In this document: positions 1 to 8,703 of the stretch, one piece after another | Position numbering within the stretch: the first letter of the stretch is position 1 | Layout of the letters: each line of letters opens with the position of its first letter | DNA from: Desulfobulbaceae bacterium | Lineage (GTDB): Bacteria > Desulfobacterota > Desulfobulbia > Desulfobulbales > Desulfocapsaceae | Direction: 5' to 3' | DNA length: 45,358 nt | Assembly (NCBI GenBank): GCA_024227155.1 | Contig: JAAELB010000472.1 | Location: 1-45,358 of the forward strand | The notes under the pieces: generated by a model | The model's database searches: none | The model's input: the letters and a program-made list of their open reading frames with translations, nothing else | Told to the model about the DNA's origin: nothing | Translations under genes and position numbers: made by a program

Positions 1-2
1 AA

Positions 3-110
3 AGTACAGCTGCTTATATCAGGCTCAACACTGAGGACCTACGCGGAGTTGCCCTCAATCTACCAATACCCCACAACGGACAAAAGGAGGGCGACCATGA
101 AAGCAAGTAA
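3..110 (+). CDS. C-terminal end of a tyrosine recombinase (RitA-like), cut by the window edge
   Basis: The frame is open from the window edge to a TAA at 108-110 and encodes about 35 residues. It begins STAAYIRLNTEDLRGVALNL, which has the form of a tyrosine-recombinase C-terminus: the nucleophilic Tyr followed by a short hydrophobic tail. The 3' end overlaps the next recombinase gene by 14 bp, so the two are translationally coupled. Followed by two further recombinase genes, it would be the first member of a recombinase-in-trio (RIT) element. The catalytic core lies outside the window, so activity cannot be judged. The assignment is an inference from the tail sequence and the gene order. Confidence 0.6.
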   Translation, partial: STAAYIRLNTEDLRGVALNLPIPHNGQKEGDHESK

Positions 111-579
111 AACCTTTCAATCTGCAATTGCGACTGAGTTCTATAAATCTCGGATTTTGCCATTACCCAGTGATGTGGCTACGGAGGTCGAGGATTTCTT
201 GAAGGTACAACATTCTATTCACCGCCGGTTGACGGCTGATGCCCCCTTGATCTACAGTGCTTACTGTGGTGGTCGTCCATATAGCAGCACACAGCTCAGA
301 AAAAACTTGCACATACTTTTCAATCTGGCAGGCATTGAGAAACCCAACGGCAAGCGGCCTCGGATCCTCGACTTTCGCTTCAGTTTCGCTGTTAATGCTC
401 TGCTCCGTTGGTACCGCAACGGCGTGGATGTTCAATCCAAATTGCCATTTCTGGCGACTTATATGGGCCACGTGTCAATAGTCTCAACTTATCATTATCT
501 GCGATTCATTACCCCACTTGCCACCCTCGCCAGTTCCGTTTTCGAAGCCAGTTACGGAGATTTGATTCAAAACTCTTGA
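97..579 (+). pseudogene. truncated tyrosine recombinase (RitB-like), probably inactive
   Basis: The ATG at 97 has a strong Shine-Dalgarno (AAGGAGG, 85-91), so I prefer it to the TTG at 49. The 160-residue product starts inside the catalytic domain of a site-specific recombinase. The whole N-terminal core-binding domain and the region with the first catalytic Arg are missing; intact RitB proteins are typically about 300 residues. The C-terminal boxes are recognisable: RILDFRFSFAV aligns with the HxxRH box, but the first His is Leu91 and the last is Phe95, while Arg94 stays. MGHVSIVSTYHYL contains His125 and Tyr134. Missing N-terminus plus altered box residues suggest a decayed partner. It overlaps the preceding gene and ends 10 bp before the next. 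Confidence 0.6.
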
Positions 580-589
580 GAGGTATGAC

Positions 590-1609
590 ATGAAAACTAA
601 ATCCCCAAACATCCTGGCAACTCTACTGCAAAAATTCTTCGGTAGCCATCTTCCTATTGACCGTGGCCTCAGCCCTCATACGATAAAAAGCTATCGAGAT
701 TCTCTGGTGTTGCTTTTGCGGTTTGTCGCCGACAAAAAAAAAATCCCAGTCTCTACATTGAATCTGGAAGATCTTGGCAGTGATGAAATTCGATCCTTTC
801 TCATGTTCTTAGAACAAAAACGTAACAACTGTATTTCCACCAGAAACACAAGGTTGTCTGCCATTCACTCATTTTTCCAATTTGTTGCAGCAAGACATCC
901 GGACCGATTGGAGCATGTGCAACAAATACTAGGTATCCCATTTAAAAAGACCGGTTCACGAACAACAGACTACCTGGAGTACGATGAAATCCAAGAGGTC
1001 TTGTCAGTCATAGATCAGAGTAATCCCAAGGGGCGAAGGGATTATGCGCTCTTGGCGACCATGTTCAACACCGGCGCTCGTGTGCAAGAAATACTGGATC
1101 TAAAAGCCTGTGATTTGCAGCTTACCAAACCTTTTCAACTACGGCTTATCGGAAAAGGAAGAAAGCAAAGGTATTGTCCAATCTGGTCTCAAACTGCTAA
1201 GCTTTTGCGTCAACTTTGTATAGAAACGCAAATAGATCTTAAATCCGAGGTGCAAATCTTTCAAAACTGCAGGGGAGCACCACTATCTCGCTTTGGAGTC
1301 CGATACATCCTGAACAAGTGTTTGGAGAACGCACAAGCCTCAATTCCAAGTCTAGGTTCTAAACGCCTTCATCCTCATAGTATGCGACACAGTACCGCAG
1401 TAGCGCTGTTAAAATCCGGTGTGGACTTGTCCACGATTGGCCAGTGGTTAGGGCATGCAGACCTCAGCACGACAAATCGCTATGCTTCAATTGATCTCGA
1501 TATGAAAAGAAAAGCAATTGCAAACCTCAAACCGGTTCAGTTTAAACAATCCCACACAGCTCCATGGCACTGTGACTCGACTATTCTCAAGTGGTTGGAA
1601 TCCCTTTAA
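590..1609 (+). CDS. tyrosine recombinase / integrase (RitC-like), apparently intact
   Basis: This is a 339-residue DNA strand-exchange enzyme of the XerC/D-like tyrosine recombinase family. An N-terminal SAM-like core-binding domain (about residues 12-110) precedes the catalytic domain (about 125-315). All expected active-site residues are visible: Arg164 (TGARVQE), Lys189 (IGKGRK), His263 and Arg266 (HSMRH), His289 (LGH) and nucleophile Tyr298 (TTNRYAS). It follows two other recombinase genes in the same direction, the layout of RIT elements, where it would be RitC. It starts at the ATG at 590 after GAGGT. Downstream lies a 13-bp inverted repeat that may be part of the element end. It could act alone even though its neighbour is decayed. 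Confidence 0.85.
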   Translation: MKTKSPNILATLLQKFFGSHLPIDRGLSPHTIKSYRDSLVLLLRFVADKKKIPVSTLNLEDLGSDEIRSFLMFLEQKRNNCISTRNTRLSAIHSFFQFVAARHPDRLEHVQQILGIPFKKTGSRTTDYLEYDEIQEVLSVIDQSNPKGRRDYALLATMFNTGARVQEILDLKACDLQLTKPFQLRLIGKGRKQRYCPIWSQTAKLLRQLCIETQIDLKSEVQIFQNCRGAPLSRFGVRYILNKCLENAQASIPSLGSKRLHPHSMRHSTAVALLKSGVDLSTIGQWLGHADLSTTNRYASIDLDMKRKAIANLKPVQFKQSHTAPWHCDSTILKWLESL

Positions 1610-1617
1610 CCCTCGAA

Positions 1618-1684
1618 TTTATGTGGAGTTGTCAACGGTAAAAACTCCCACCAATAAGCAGATAACTGATTAACTCCACATAAA
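1618..1684. repeat. 13-bp perfect inverted repeat beyond the recombinase genes
   Basis: TTTATGTGGAGTT (1618-1630) is repeated in exact inverse as AACTCCACATAAA (1672-1684), 41 bp apart. It sits 8 bp after the RitC-like stop codon and just before the truncated dockerin gene. That is where the right end or a recombinase-binding site of the element is expected. The function is inferred from position only. Confidence 0.5.
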
Positions 1685-1695
1685 TAGCAGCTTAA

Positions 1696-2292
1696 CATAA
1701 ACATAGCGGGCAGTCCTATAATGGTTCTGAAGATGATGTAAGTGGTTCTGTCAACCTGCAGAAGATAAGTAGTGATAATAATTTTTCTGCTAACGCTGGG
1801 GCAAGTCGAACCCTTAACTCAGATGATAGCGCCTGGCAATCACTCTTGTCTGATAATTTTGATATACCAGTTGAATCTGATCATGATTACAAATTCTTCG
1901 TTGGCTTTGCTGGAGAATTTATCGTACTTGGATTACAAGATCTTGAAGCTATTCCAGTGCTAACCGAGGCTAAGATAACCCGTATAGAAACAGCTAAGTT
2001 TCTGCCATACAATACATATACGGCCCTTCGTTCTCGTGTTGATGGAAAAGGTGGAGAAGCAGTTCATATCAGCTATTTTGACGATGTCTACGTGAGTGGG
2101 CCTGAACTCGGAATGGATGGTGATGTTAACGTTGACGGTCAGGTTGATTTGGCAGATATTATTTTGATTCTGAAATCACTTGTCGGTACAGATGGATCAA
2201 ATGTCTGGTCTGCAGGTGATATCAATGAAGATGGAGCGATTGGGCTTTCGGAAGTGGTTTTCGTTTTAGATAAAATATCGTCAAACCAGTAA
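1696..2292 (+). pseudogene. 3' fragment of a secreted protein gene with a dockerin-like tail
   Basis: The frame is open from a TAA at 1693-1695 to 2292 (198 codons) and has no convincing start: no ATG with a ribosome-binding site, only an internal TTG at 1846. Coding character begins right after the recombinase element (…SGQSYNGSEDDVSG…), so I read this as the tail of a longer gene cut off by the insertion. The C-terminus has two Ca2+-loop repeats, GDVNVDGQVDLADIILIL and AGDINEDGAIGLSEVVFVL, the pattern of a type I dockerin, usually found in extracellular proteins. The middle part is unrecognised. The missing 5' part may lie beyond the other side of the element, outside the window. Confidence 0.6.
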
Positions 2293-2491
2293 AGTCTGAG
2301 CATTATTTTTTGACAATTCCGAAGAGTTTGGGCAAAAGCGCATTTTCGGACAGCCTCCCAGGAAACATCTCAACCGTTCCCACTCCAATAGTATTTAATA
2401 TTCACCCTACACTCCTCTGGTTTCAGTCAAGTCCAGCAGTTTTTTTACATAAACAATTCAGTTTTGTGGGGTTTAAGCAAAAACGTTATTC

Positions 2492-3754
2492 TCATACTGT
2501 TTCAGTCTTTTGAATTATTCTGCTTTCCCTCAATTCTTTATTACTCATAGCATAGAAACCTGTCATTAAATAGAGAACGCCACCAACAACATAAATTGTA
2601 CGGATAGACACAAAACCAGAGAGCCAGGCAAAGAAGATACCCGCAAACATAAATACAGCATTTCGTAACATTTCGCGTGTTGCATAAGCTCGACCCAACT
2701 GTTCCTTCTCAACGCTAGCCTGTAACAGTGAATCTTGCGCCACATCACGAATAGCAAACGGCGGGCCAAATACAAACGCGCACATCACCGCAATCCACAC
2801 TGTCTGACTGCTTGCATAAGCCAGAGTAAGTAAGCCGGTAACACAGGCATTCACGACTATGATACGACCAGGATAGCGGGAGAGCCAGTCACTGATAGCC
2901 AATGCACCCATGGAGCCAATGATCATCCCCGTAAAATACCCCGTTGCCTGATATCCCCAATCCGCTGCATCCCCTTGCAAAGCTTTGGTAGTAAAGGCCA
3001 GCATTAAGGCTCCAGTCCAAATACCGTGGGGCAAATGTTCCACAGTTTCCATGATCGTTAATGGTCTGGCGATGGGGTGCTCGCGTAGGTAATTCCATCC
3101 GGTTATACAGGATGTCCAAAAAGACTCCCTGCCACAATCTTTCTTTGCATTCTTATGTTGGATTTCGACAATGTGCACTGCTGTAAAAGTAGCAATGGCA
3201 AACAAAACAATCACACCAAAGGCAATTTGACATAATGGTATTGATAAAATGAGCCAACCTCCAACTGTATACGAAATTGCCATCATAATTTGATTAGATG
3301 CCAGGATAAAACTATTGGCTTTTACCAGATGGCCTTGTGTGATCAGTGAAGGAATAAGGGACATGCGCGCAGGCCGATGGAAAGTGTCAGCAACAGAGAG
3401 ACCAGCTAAAATAAGGTAAATTGTGATAACGGGCAGGTGTCCATCTCCTCGGAGAAGGCATATTGCAACACCAATCAGCACTATTTGAATGAATCCCATG
3501 CTGATGAGCATATTTTTTCTGGGAAAGCGATCAACAAGCACACCGGCAACAGGCCCCAGTAAAAATGGTGGCATTGTTCGTGCAACCATCGTACCGGCTG
3601 CCATTAGAGTGGATTCTGTCTGTTCAAAAATCGACACTAAAATGGTGACAGTAAACAGTTCAATAGCCAGGGTTGTGGCTATATTGACAACCCAGAGAAA
3701 GAGAAAATGAACTCGCTGGCTCACTTGAATCGTGACTTCACATTTGTCCAGCAA
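2492..3754 (-). CDS. MFS transporter, probable drug/metabolite exporter (MFS_3 type)
   Basis: This 420-residue inner-membrane protein has about 10-12 hydrophobic segments. The loop after helix 2 (GPVAGVLVDRFPRKNMLI) is the characteristic MFS motif A region, and a long cytoplasmic loop after helix 6 (about residues 190-215) is typical. It resembles the EntS-like branch, which exports siderophores or drugs; the substrate here is unknown. The N-terminus aligns with the family although the best start is a TTG at 3754; a GTG a few codons further in is an alternative, and no in-frame ATG lies upstream. It stands alone between the dockerin fragment and the peptidyl-prolyl isomerase gene, with the same orientation as the latter. 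Confidence 0.75.
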   Translation of the reverse strand: MLDKCEVTIQVSQRVHFLFLWVVNIATTLAIELFTVTILVSIFEQTESTLMAAGTMVARTMPPFLLGPVAGVLVDRFPRKNMLISMGFIQIVLIGVAICLLRGDGHLPVITIYLILAGLSVADTFHRPARMSLIPSLITQGHLVKANSFILASNQIMMAISYTVGGWLILSIPLCQIAFGVIVLFAIATFTAVHIVEIQHKNAKKDCGRESFWTSCITGWNYLREHPIARPLTIMETVEHLPHGIWTGALMLAFTTKALQGDAADWGYQATGYFTGMIIGSMGALAISDWLSRYPGRIIVVNACVTGLLTLAYASSQTVWIAVMCAFVFGPPFAIRDVAQDSLLQASVEKEQLGRAYATREMLRNAVFMFAGIFFAWLSGFVSIRTIYVVGGVLYLMTGFYAMSNKELRESRIIQKTETV

Positions 3755-3891
3755 TTTGCAGCCAGGAAGCTTTCATCCATATTATCAACCATGCTCAAAA
3801 ACTTGGTCCAGGGAACTGAGAAAGTAAAAATGCCATTCCCATTTATTCTGGTCAGGCCACAAAAAGCAACAGTAGAGGGTAGCAGGAACTA

Positions 3892-3930
3892 AAAAAGGGT
3901 CTGCCTCTCGTCGAGGACAGACCCTTCTTA
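3892..3930 (-). terminator. intrinsic terminator for the peptidyl-prolyl isomerase gene
   Basis: On the minus strand AAGGGTCTG pairs with CAGACCCTT around a 14-nt loop, followed by a run of six T. It lies about 45 bp past the stop codon of the minus-strand isomerase gene. It also separates that gene from the MFS gene. Confidence 0.85.
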
Positions 3931-3974
3931 ATTTCCAGCCTCACAGAAATTAGTGGCAGGATGACGGCTTTAAC

Positions 3975-5006
3975 TTACTTGAAGTCAACCAGCTCAACAT
4001 CAAATACCATATAGGCATTTGGTGGAATTGGGCCACGGCCTGGAGCTCCATAGCCGAGATCCGGTGGGATGATAAGGATACGTTTTTCACCCTTCTTCAT
4101 ACCAAGAAGTGCCTCGTCCCAGCCTTTGATTACCTGACCCTGTCCAACAGGGAACTCAATGGGCTGTCCGCGATCAACGGAACTGTCAAATTTCTTACCG
4201 CTTAGCAATTTTCCGGTGTAGTGCACACTTACTGTATTGCCTTTTTGAGGAATGTCTCCCTCTCCTTCTGCAACCACAACATATTTCAACCCGGAGGGGG
4301 TTGTAACAGCATCAGGCCACTGCTCACTGATGAGGGTCTGTTCCTCTTCCATGGCGGCCAGCGCTTTTTCTTTTTGCAGTTTTTCAAAGTTTCCATTCAA
4401 TGCGTCAAATGCTTCCTGATCACTCTTGAAAGATTCAGCTTTTTCACCAACACGGATAATCTCTATAGAGGTCAAGAGATCGTCGCCTTTGATTTTATCA
4501 ACAACGTCCTGTCCTGAAATGACATGGCCAAATACAGTGTGCTTTCCGTCAAGCCATGGGGTGGCTACATGGGTGATGAAGAACTGACTGCCGTTGGTTC
4601 CGGGGCCTGCATTGGCCATTGACAGAATGCCGGGACCTGAGTGGCTAAGGCTTGGGTCGATTTCATCTGGGAAGGTGTAGCCAGGGCCGCCGGTGCCGGT
4701 GCCAAGAGGACAGCCGCCCTGAATCATGAAGTCAGGGATTACGCGGTGGAATTTAAGACCATCGTAAAATCGATCTCCTTTTGCCTTCGCTCCTCCACCA
4801 AGATCTTTGGTGCCTTCCGCGAGACCAACAAAGTTGGTGACGGTGAGGGGGGTTTTTTCAAACTCGAGCTGGCAGATGATCTCTCCCTTTTCGGTGTCAA
4901 ATTTTGCGTACAGACCATCTTTTAGCTTTGATTGTGCCATTCCAGATTCTCCAGATAATAGTATAAGTAAAAAGGTAACTACAAAGTGAGTGCAGATTCT
5001 ATACAT
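3975..5006 (-). CDS. periplasmic peptidyl-prolyl isomerase, cyclophilin-FKBP fusion
   Basis: This 343-residue exported folding helper joins two unrelated prolyl-isomerase folds. Residues 1-24 form a signal peptide ending in MAQS. A cyclophilin domain follows (about 30-190: [24 protein letters not shown] and [10 protein letters not shown] are diagnostic). After a charged linker (about 195-225) comes an FKBP domain to the C-terminus ([41 protein letters not shown]). Both domains catalyse cis-trans isomerisation of Xaa-Pro bonds; the signal peptide puts them in the periplasm or outer envelope. It is monocistronic, with its own promoter at 5073-5102 and a terminator after the gene. Double-domain isomerases of this kind are known but less common than the single ones. 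Confidence 0.93.
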   Translation of the reverse strand: MYRICTHFVVTFLLILLSGESGMAQSKLKDGLYAKFDTEKGEIICQLEFEKTPLTVTNFVGLAEGTKDLGGGAKAKGDRFYDGLKFHRVIPDFMIQGGCPLGTGTGGPGYTFPDEIDPSLSHSGPGILSMANAGPGTNGSQFFITHVATPWLDGKHTVFGHVISGQDVVDKIKGDDLLTSIEIIRVGEKAESFKSDQEAFDALNGNFEKLQKEKALAAMEEEQTLISEQWPDAVTTPSGLKYVVVAEGEGDIPQKGNTVSVHYTGKLLSGKKFDSSVDRGQPIEFPVGQGQVIKGWDEALLGMKKGEKRILIIPPDLGYGAPGRGPIPPNAYMVFDVELVDFK

Positions 5007-5072
5007 CGATTCTCCTTTTGCAAAGGTTTGGACTAAAAAAAGATAACAATTTTATTCAAATTGGGCATCAGT

Positions 5073-5102
5073 GTTATATTGGCATCAATGCCGGTGTGTC
5101 AA
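5073..5102 (-). promoter_or_regulatory. sigma-70 promoter of the isomerase gene
   Basis: Read on the minus strand: TTGACA, an 18-bp spacer, then TATAAC. Transcription would start near 5065, about 60 nt before the ATG at 5006. The 153-bp transposable element begins only 18 bp upstream of the -35 box. Confidence 0.65.
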
Positions 5103-5120
5103 GTTTCAATTGAACAACTC

Positions 5121-5273
5121 GTAACCGTTCACCAGCACCCCATTTTCGTCCGATCAGGCCTCCTGACATAGCCAACTATAGCCAGGAGATCAGCTTGAAC
5201 GAACCTGGAGCACTGGACGAACGGTTACGGACTCTGGTTATGCAGTCTTTTGAAGGGGGCGGTGAACGGTTAC
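5121..5273. mobile_element. 153-bp MITE-like element, copy 1, with 8-bp target duplication
   Basis: The element starts GTAACCGTTCACC and ends with the exact inverse GGTGAACGGTTAC. It is flanked on both sides by AACAACTC (5113-5120 and 5274-5281), a target-site duplication. A second copy in opposite orientation is at 42864-43016; by eye they differ at three positions. It has no coding capacity. It contains an internal inverted repeat around the middle and another copy of the end motif (CGTAACCGTTCGTCC in inverse) about 45 bp from one end. GTAA termini with 8-bp duplications are the hallmarks of IS66-family transposition, so an IS66-type transposase elsewhere probably moves it. This copy landed just past the stop codon of the M1 peptidase gene. 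Confidence 0.9.
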
Positions 5274-5282
5274 AACAACTCT

Positions 5283-8200
5283 TCACGGATGAGCCGGCAT
5301 TGAGGGTGGTAGTGTCAGCTCAATTGTAAATGAAAGTTTCTGTTCGCTACCATTTTTGTCTCGCTTAACCTTAATTTCAACAAATTCCCCTGGAACTGAG
5401 TCGAGCATTGCAATACGAAGATCGGCCATCTCTGAAATCTTAACACCCGCAACCTCTATTAGGATATCGTCAATCTTAAGACCCGCCTCAAGGGCCTTGC
5501 CATGGGGGCTGAGCTGGATAATTTTAAGTGATGCGCTGTCATCTGTCTGCTCGGGTGCGAGTACTATACCGATCTTAGGGGATGGTGAAAGCTCAGAATA
5601 GGCCGCTAGAAAGTAATAGTCTGCAACCTGTTGCAGGTTTTCCGGCCTGTTTGCATCGTAAATATTGAGTACAGATGCCTGGCTGATCTCCATCCGTCGT
5701 TTCACCCTTGGCGGAATTCCTGAATCTTTTCTGGTGTGCTGTGAGCCTGCGAGAACGATCATTTTTCTACCAGGATTTGATTGCAGAAAGGAGACTATAT
5801 TGCTGGCCATGGTTTCATCCCATAACCCCTGGGACTGGATGAATCCTGCAAAAGAACCAGATGCGTGGTTTCCTCTAATGTGGGCACTATGGGTTTGGGA
5901 CAATCGCTCCACGTAGCCGTCCATGTCAAGGTCGCGATCAGCAGGGAGTGTTGCTTTAGCTTCCTTGCTGAGATCATCTGTCCCGCCTTCCCGGAATATC
6001 TGGGAGACTATCTGCCGCTGCAGGTTAAGCCCTACCGCCGGAATTTTATGTTTCTTTGCATAATTCAAAATGTCCCTGAAGAATCTGTAATCGTAACGCC
6101 AGACATTAAAATAGTCGGAAGCCTTTAAAAACTCGCTCTCCGTGATGGCTCTGTCTTCCAGGATATATTGGTCAAGCGCTGCCTGAGAGGAGGTGGGAAA
6201 CATCTCCATGCCTATAGATATATTTTTATGCCTCTGATGTAATGCCTCAATCAAACGAAGCTGCAGCAGATGGTCGGGTAAAGAGGTGTGGGACTCACCG
6301 ATATAGATAACATCATTTGAGGCCAGTTTATCAGCAATTGCCTCGAACGATGAAATGGTTGAAGTCGCTCCTCCCAGGGGGAGCTGTTCAAGAGTGAAAC
6401 GCAAGCCATTATCGCTCTCGTCAGTGTACCCTGTCTGTTTTCGGCCATTTTTAAACTGGAGATATGAGTATTTTCCATAATGTTTGAGCCGCCTGGCAAC
6501 GAGTTGAGATTCCTTTTTTGATTCCGAGGACAACAGCACCGCCACCTGGTCGGGTGAGAGGGGATTGTTGCGGACTTCCAGGGTCACCCCCTCATCAGAA
6601 TGATCAACCGTGCCAAAGACAGATTCTATCACGCCCTGTTGTACTCCTAAAAAGAGCAGACTATGCTCACTGAGGTCTTTGTTGAGAACTTCAGCAGAGG
6701 TGACGACGTGGAGGTGATCAGTCTCTAATGTATCTAAAAATGGTTGATATATTTCTTTTTCATTCTCATCAGCAAGTACAACGAGTTTGTCTGTAGCTCC
6801 TAAAAAGCGAGACCATACAGCAGGGTATTCGCGGGAATCAAGTGTTCTTAAAAAACTGTACCCTGGGTCTATGGTGAATTCCAGCGGTCGTTCTAAGAGG
6901 GGGATAGTAATCAGTTTTTCAGGGCTTTGTATTTTTTCTGTTACTGTGAACGTCGAGGACATTGTCTTGATCTGTATGGGGACATCAAGGGAAAATGTAT
7001 CTGTAGATTGCTGGTTGAGGGTGAAATCCAGAGTTGGTTTTCCTCCCAGATGCTTAACTGTTATATCGCTTACAGAAAGGGATGGAATTTCACTGCTGAA
7101 AAGTCGTTCGCTGAAAAAAGCGCTAAGGTCTTCATTTGCAGCATCTTCAAAGCTCTTTTTGAGATTTTCCCAGGAGCCAACTTTACCAACAAAATTTTTA
7201 TAAAACTTCCGTAAGCCATTATTAAAAGCCACATCGCCAATTTTCTCACGGAGTTCGTGGAAAAGCATTGCGCCACGGTTATAGCCCACCGCCCGGCGCG
7301 CATCGGCCATTGGTTGGTCGTGGCTTGCTGAAATGAATTCGGCAAGACTGGATTTTGAATCGTCATGGACATAGCTGTGGTATTTGATAATGCTCTCTTT
7401 TCGTCCAGTTACTCCTTCGTTTTTGTCTTCACGGTAGCGATAATCGCTGAGGTAGGAGGTGAGTCCTTCACACCAGTTGCCTTCTGAGTAATCTACATCC
7501 ACTCCGTTTCCAAACCAAGAATGTACAATCTCATGGCCAAGGGAGGTGTTAATAATAAAAGGCAGTCGCAAAACCATTTGGCCGAGTAGGGTAAATGTTG
7601 GCATGCCAAATCCGGTGGGTTGCCGGTTGGCAACGATTACGTAGTGGTCAAAGGGATAGTTGCCAAGTTCGGTCTCATACCTGCCAAGATATTTTGCAGC
7701 AGCGTCAAGGTATTTTTGCGCAAGTTCCTGGTCTTCGTCGAAAAACATGGTGTATACAAAGAACTCTTCCCGTACCTTCTGTTTTTCTATCCGGTATGGA
7801 CCCGCAACCAGGTGGATAGAGGTTGTGGGTTTGGAAAACCGGGCTGTAACCATATTGCCAACCCGTGGGAGTGGAAACTGGTCCGCTTCGATAATCGCTT
7901 CAAAACTCTCCGGGAGTTCGGCGGAGACACTAAACAGCATTGGTTCTTCAGGCCTTGGGTACCAGTTGTTGGTGAGTGAGATACCTTCTCCGCTTATAAG
8001 GTTGTTTGCTTCATTGTGTACTTGCCGAATGTATGAGATATAGAGAACTCTCCTGGAGTCGGTAGCCGGTAATATGAGCATGTCACCCGTTGAAGTCAGT
8101 TCATGTTCGCTGCCAGTTTCGTCCTGCAGGAGGGTTCCGGTGACTTTCAGGTGGAAGAGTGATAACGTGAGTTTTTGCCCTTTTTTAATGGTTATTCTGG

Positions 8201-8354
8201 CTGTTCCAGTCAGGCTGCTTTTCTCTGGATTGAAGCTGACAGAGAGTTGGTAGTTCGGTGAAAAAGTGTCAGCAACTGCTGGAGATGAGAAAGTGCAGCA
8301 GGTTAGTAGCAGAAGAATACAAAGAGGCTCGATATAGCTTGTTAGAAATGGCAT
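5283..8354 (-). CDS. secreted fusion protein: M1-type metallopeptidase, ChaN-like domain and PDZ
   Basis: I start at the ATG at 8354 because it opens a signal peptide (MPFLTSYIEPLCILLLLTCC, cleavage near AVADT) and has GGAG upstream; an upstream ATG at 8474 lies inside a repeat element. The product is 1023 residues. The N-terminal half is a gluzincin peptidase of the M1 (aminopeptidase N) type: HEIVH zinc motif with the third ligand Glu in NWCEGLTSYL. A mixed linker region follows. Residues of roughly 640-900 match the ChaN/DUF399 family (YIGESHTSLPDHL…GMEMFP…IRGNHA…LAGSQHT), which binds haem in known members. A PDZ domain closes the protein (GKALEAGLKIDDILIEVAG). The individual domains are clear; the combination suggests a periplasmic or surface peptidase with a bound cofactor, but its substrate is unknown. 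Confidence 0.85.
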   Translation of the reverse strand: MPFLTSYIEPLCILLLLTCCTFSSPAVADTFSPNYQLSVSFNPEKSSLTGTARITIKKGQKLTLSLFHLKVTGTLLQDETGSEHELTSTGDMLILPATDSRRVLYISYIRQVHNEANNLISGEGISLTNNWYPRPEEPMLFSVSAELPESFEAIIEADQFPLPRVGNMVTARFSKPTTSIHLVAGPYRIEKQKVREEFFVYTMFFDEDQELAQKYLDAAAKYLGRYETELGNYPFDHYVIVANRQPTGFGMPTFTLLGQMVLRLPFIINTSLGHEIVHSWFGNGVDVDYSEGNWCEGLTSYLSDYRYREDKNEGVTGRKESIIKYHSYVHDDSKSSLAEFISASHDQPMADARRAVGYNRGAMLFHELREKIGDVAFNNGLRKFYKNFVGKVGSWENLKKSFEDAANEDLSAFFSERLFSSEIPSLSVSDITVKHLGGKPTLDFTLNQQSTDTFSLDVPIQIKTMSSTFTVTEKIQSPEKLITIPLLERPLEFTIDPGYSFLRTLDSREYPAVWSRFLGATDKLVVLADENEKEIYQPFLDTLETDHLHVVTSAEVLNKDLSEHSLLFLGVQQGVIESVFGTVDHSDEGVTLEVRNNPLSPDQVAVLLSSESKKESQLVARRLKHYGKYSYLQFKNGRKQTGYTDESDNGLRFTLEQLPLGGATSTISSFEAIADKLASNDVIYIGESHTSLPDHLLQLRLIEALHQRHKNISIGMEMFPTSSQAALDQYILEDRAITESEFLKASDYFNVWRYDYRFFRDILNYAKKHKIPAVGLNLQRQIVSQIFREGGTDDLSKEAKATLPADRDLDMDGYVERLSQTHSAHIRGNHASGSFAGFIQSQGLWDETMASNIVSFLQSNPGRKMIVLAGSQHTRKDSGIPPRVKRRMEISQASVLNIYDANRPENLQQVADYYFLAAYSELSPSPKIGIVLAPEQTDDSASLKIIQLSPHGKALEAGLKIDDILIEVAGVKISEMADLRIAMLDSVPGEFVEIKVKRDKNGSEQKLSFTIELTLPPSMPAHP

Positions 8355-8453
8355 TTGACTTTTTACGCTCCAAAAGAATATGTTAACTCGCCGGTCGTGT
8401 TGAGATCGTGGATAGTTATGTTTGTTACAGCATAATATCAAATAATCTAAGTT

Positions 8454-8670
8454 CAGACCTCGTAAATTTTGCATGTTGCCCTCTTTTCACAACACTTAAC
8501 ATCAGTGACATAGAGAAAAACTGGACATTTCGATTCGTCATTCCGGCAGGCTTTTAGCCGGAATCCAAGCAATGGTGATGTTTCTGGATCCCAGCTAAAA
8601 GCCTGCCGGGATGACGTGGTATAAAAGAGTCCATTTTTTGGGACAAAATTAAGCTCATTTACGATGTCTG
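8454..8670. mobile_element. 217-bp repeat element with inverted ends, copy 1
   Basis: The left end CAGACCTCGTAAAT is matched in inverse at the right end (ATTTACGATGTCTG), 13 of 14 bases. It is flanked by AAGTT on both sides (8449-8453 and 8671-8675), a possible 5-bp target duplication. A second copy lies at 45075-45294. The interior holds a long inverted repeat whose arms each form a smaller hairpin (core GGCAGGCTTTTAGCC). Sequences of the type GTCATTCC…GGAATCCA are common intergenic repeats in proteobacteria. It occupies the divergent promoter region between the M1 fusion gene and the DUF4080 gene and may carry promoter activity. Confidence 0.75.
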
Positions 8671-8703
8671 AAGTTGCTAAAAAAATAATCTTATTAAGAG
8701 TTC

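Noticed and set aside
2310-2513. A 67-codon plus-strand open frame
   Set aside because: No ribosome-binding site, no motif, and it overlaps the end of the MFS gene on the other strand.
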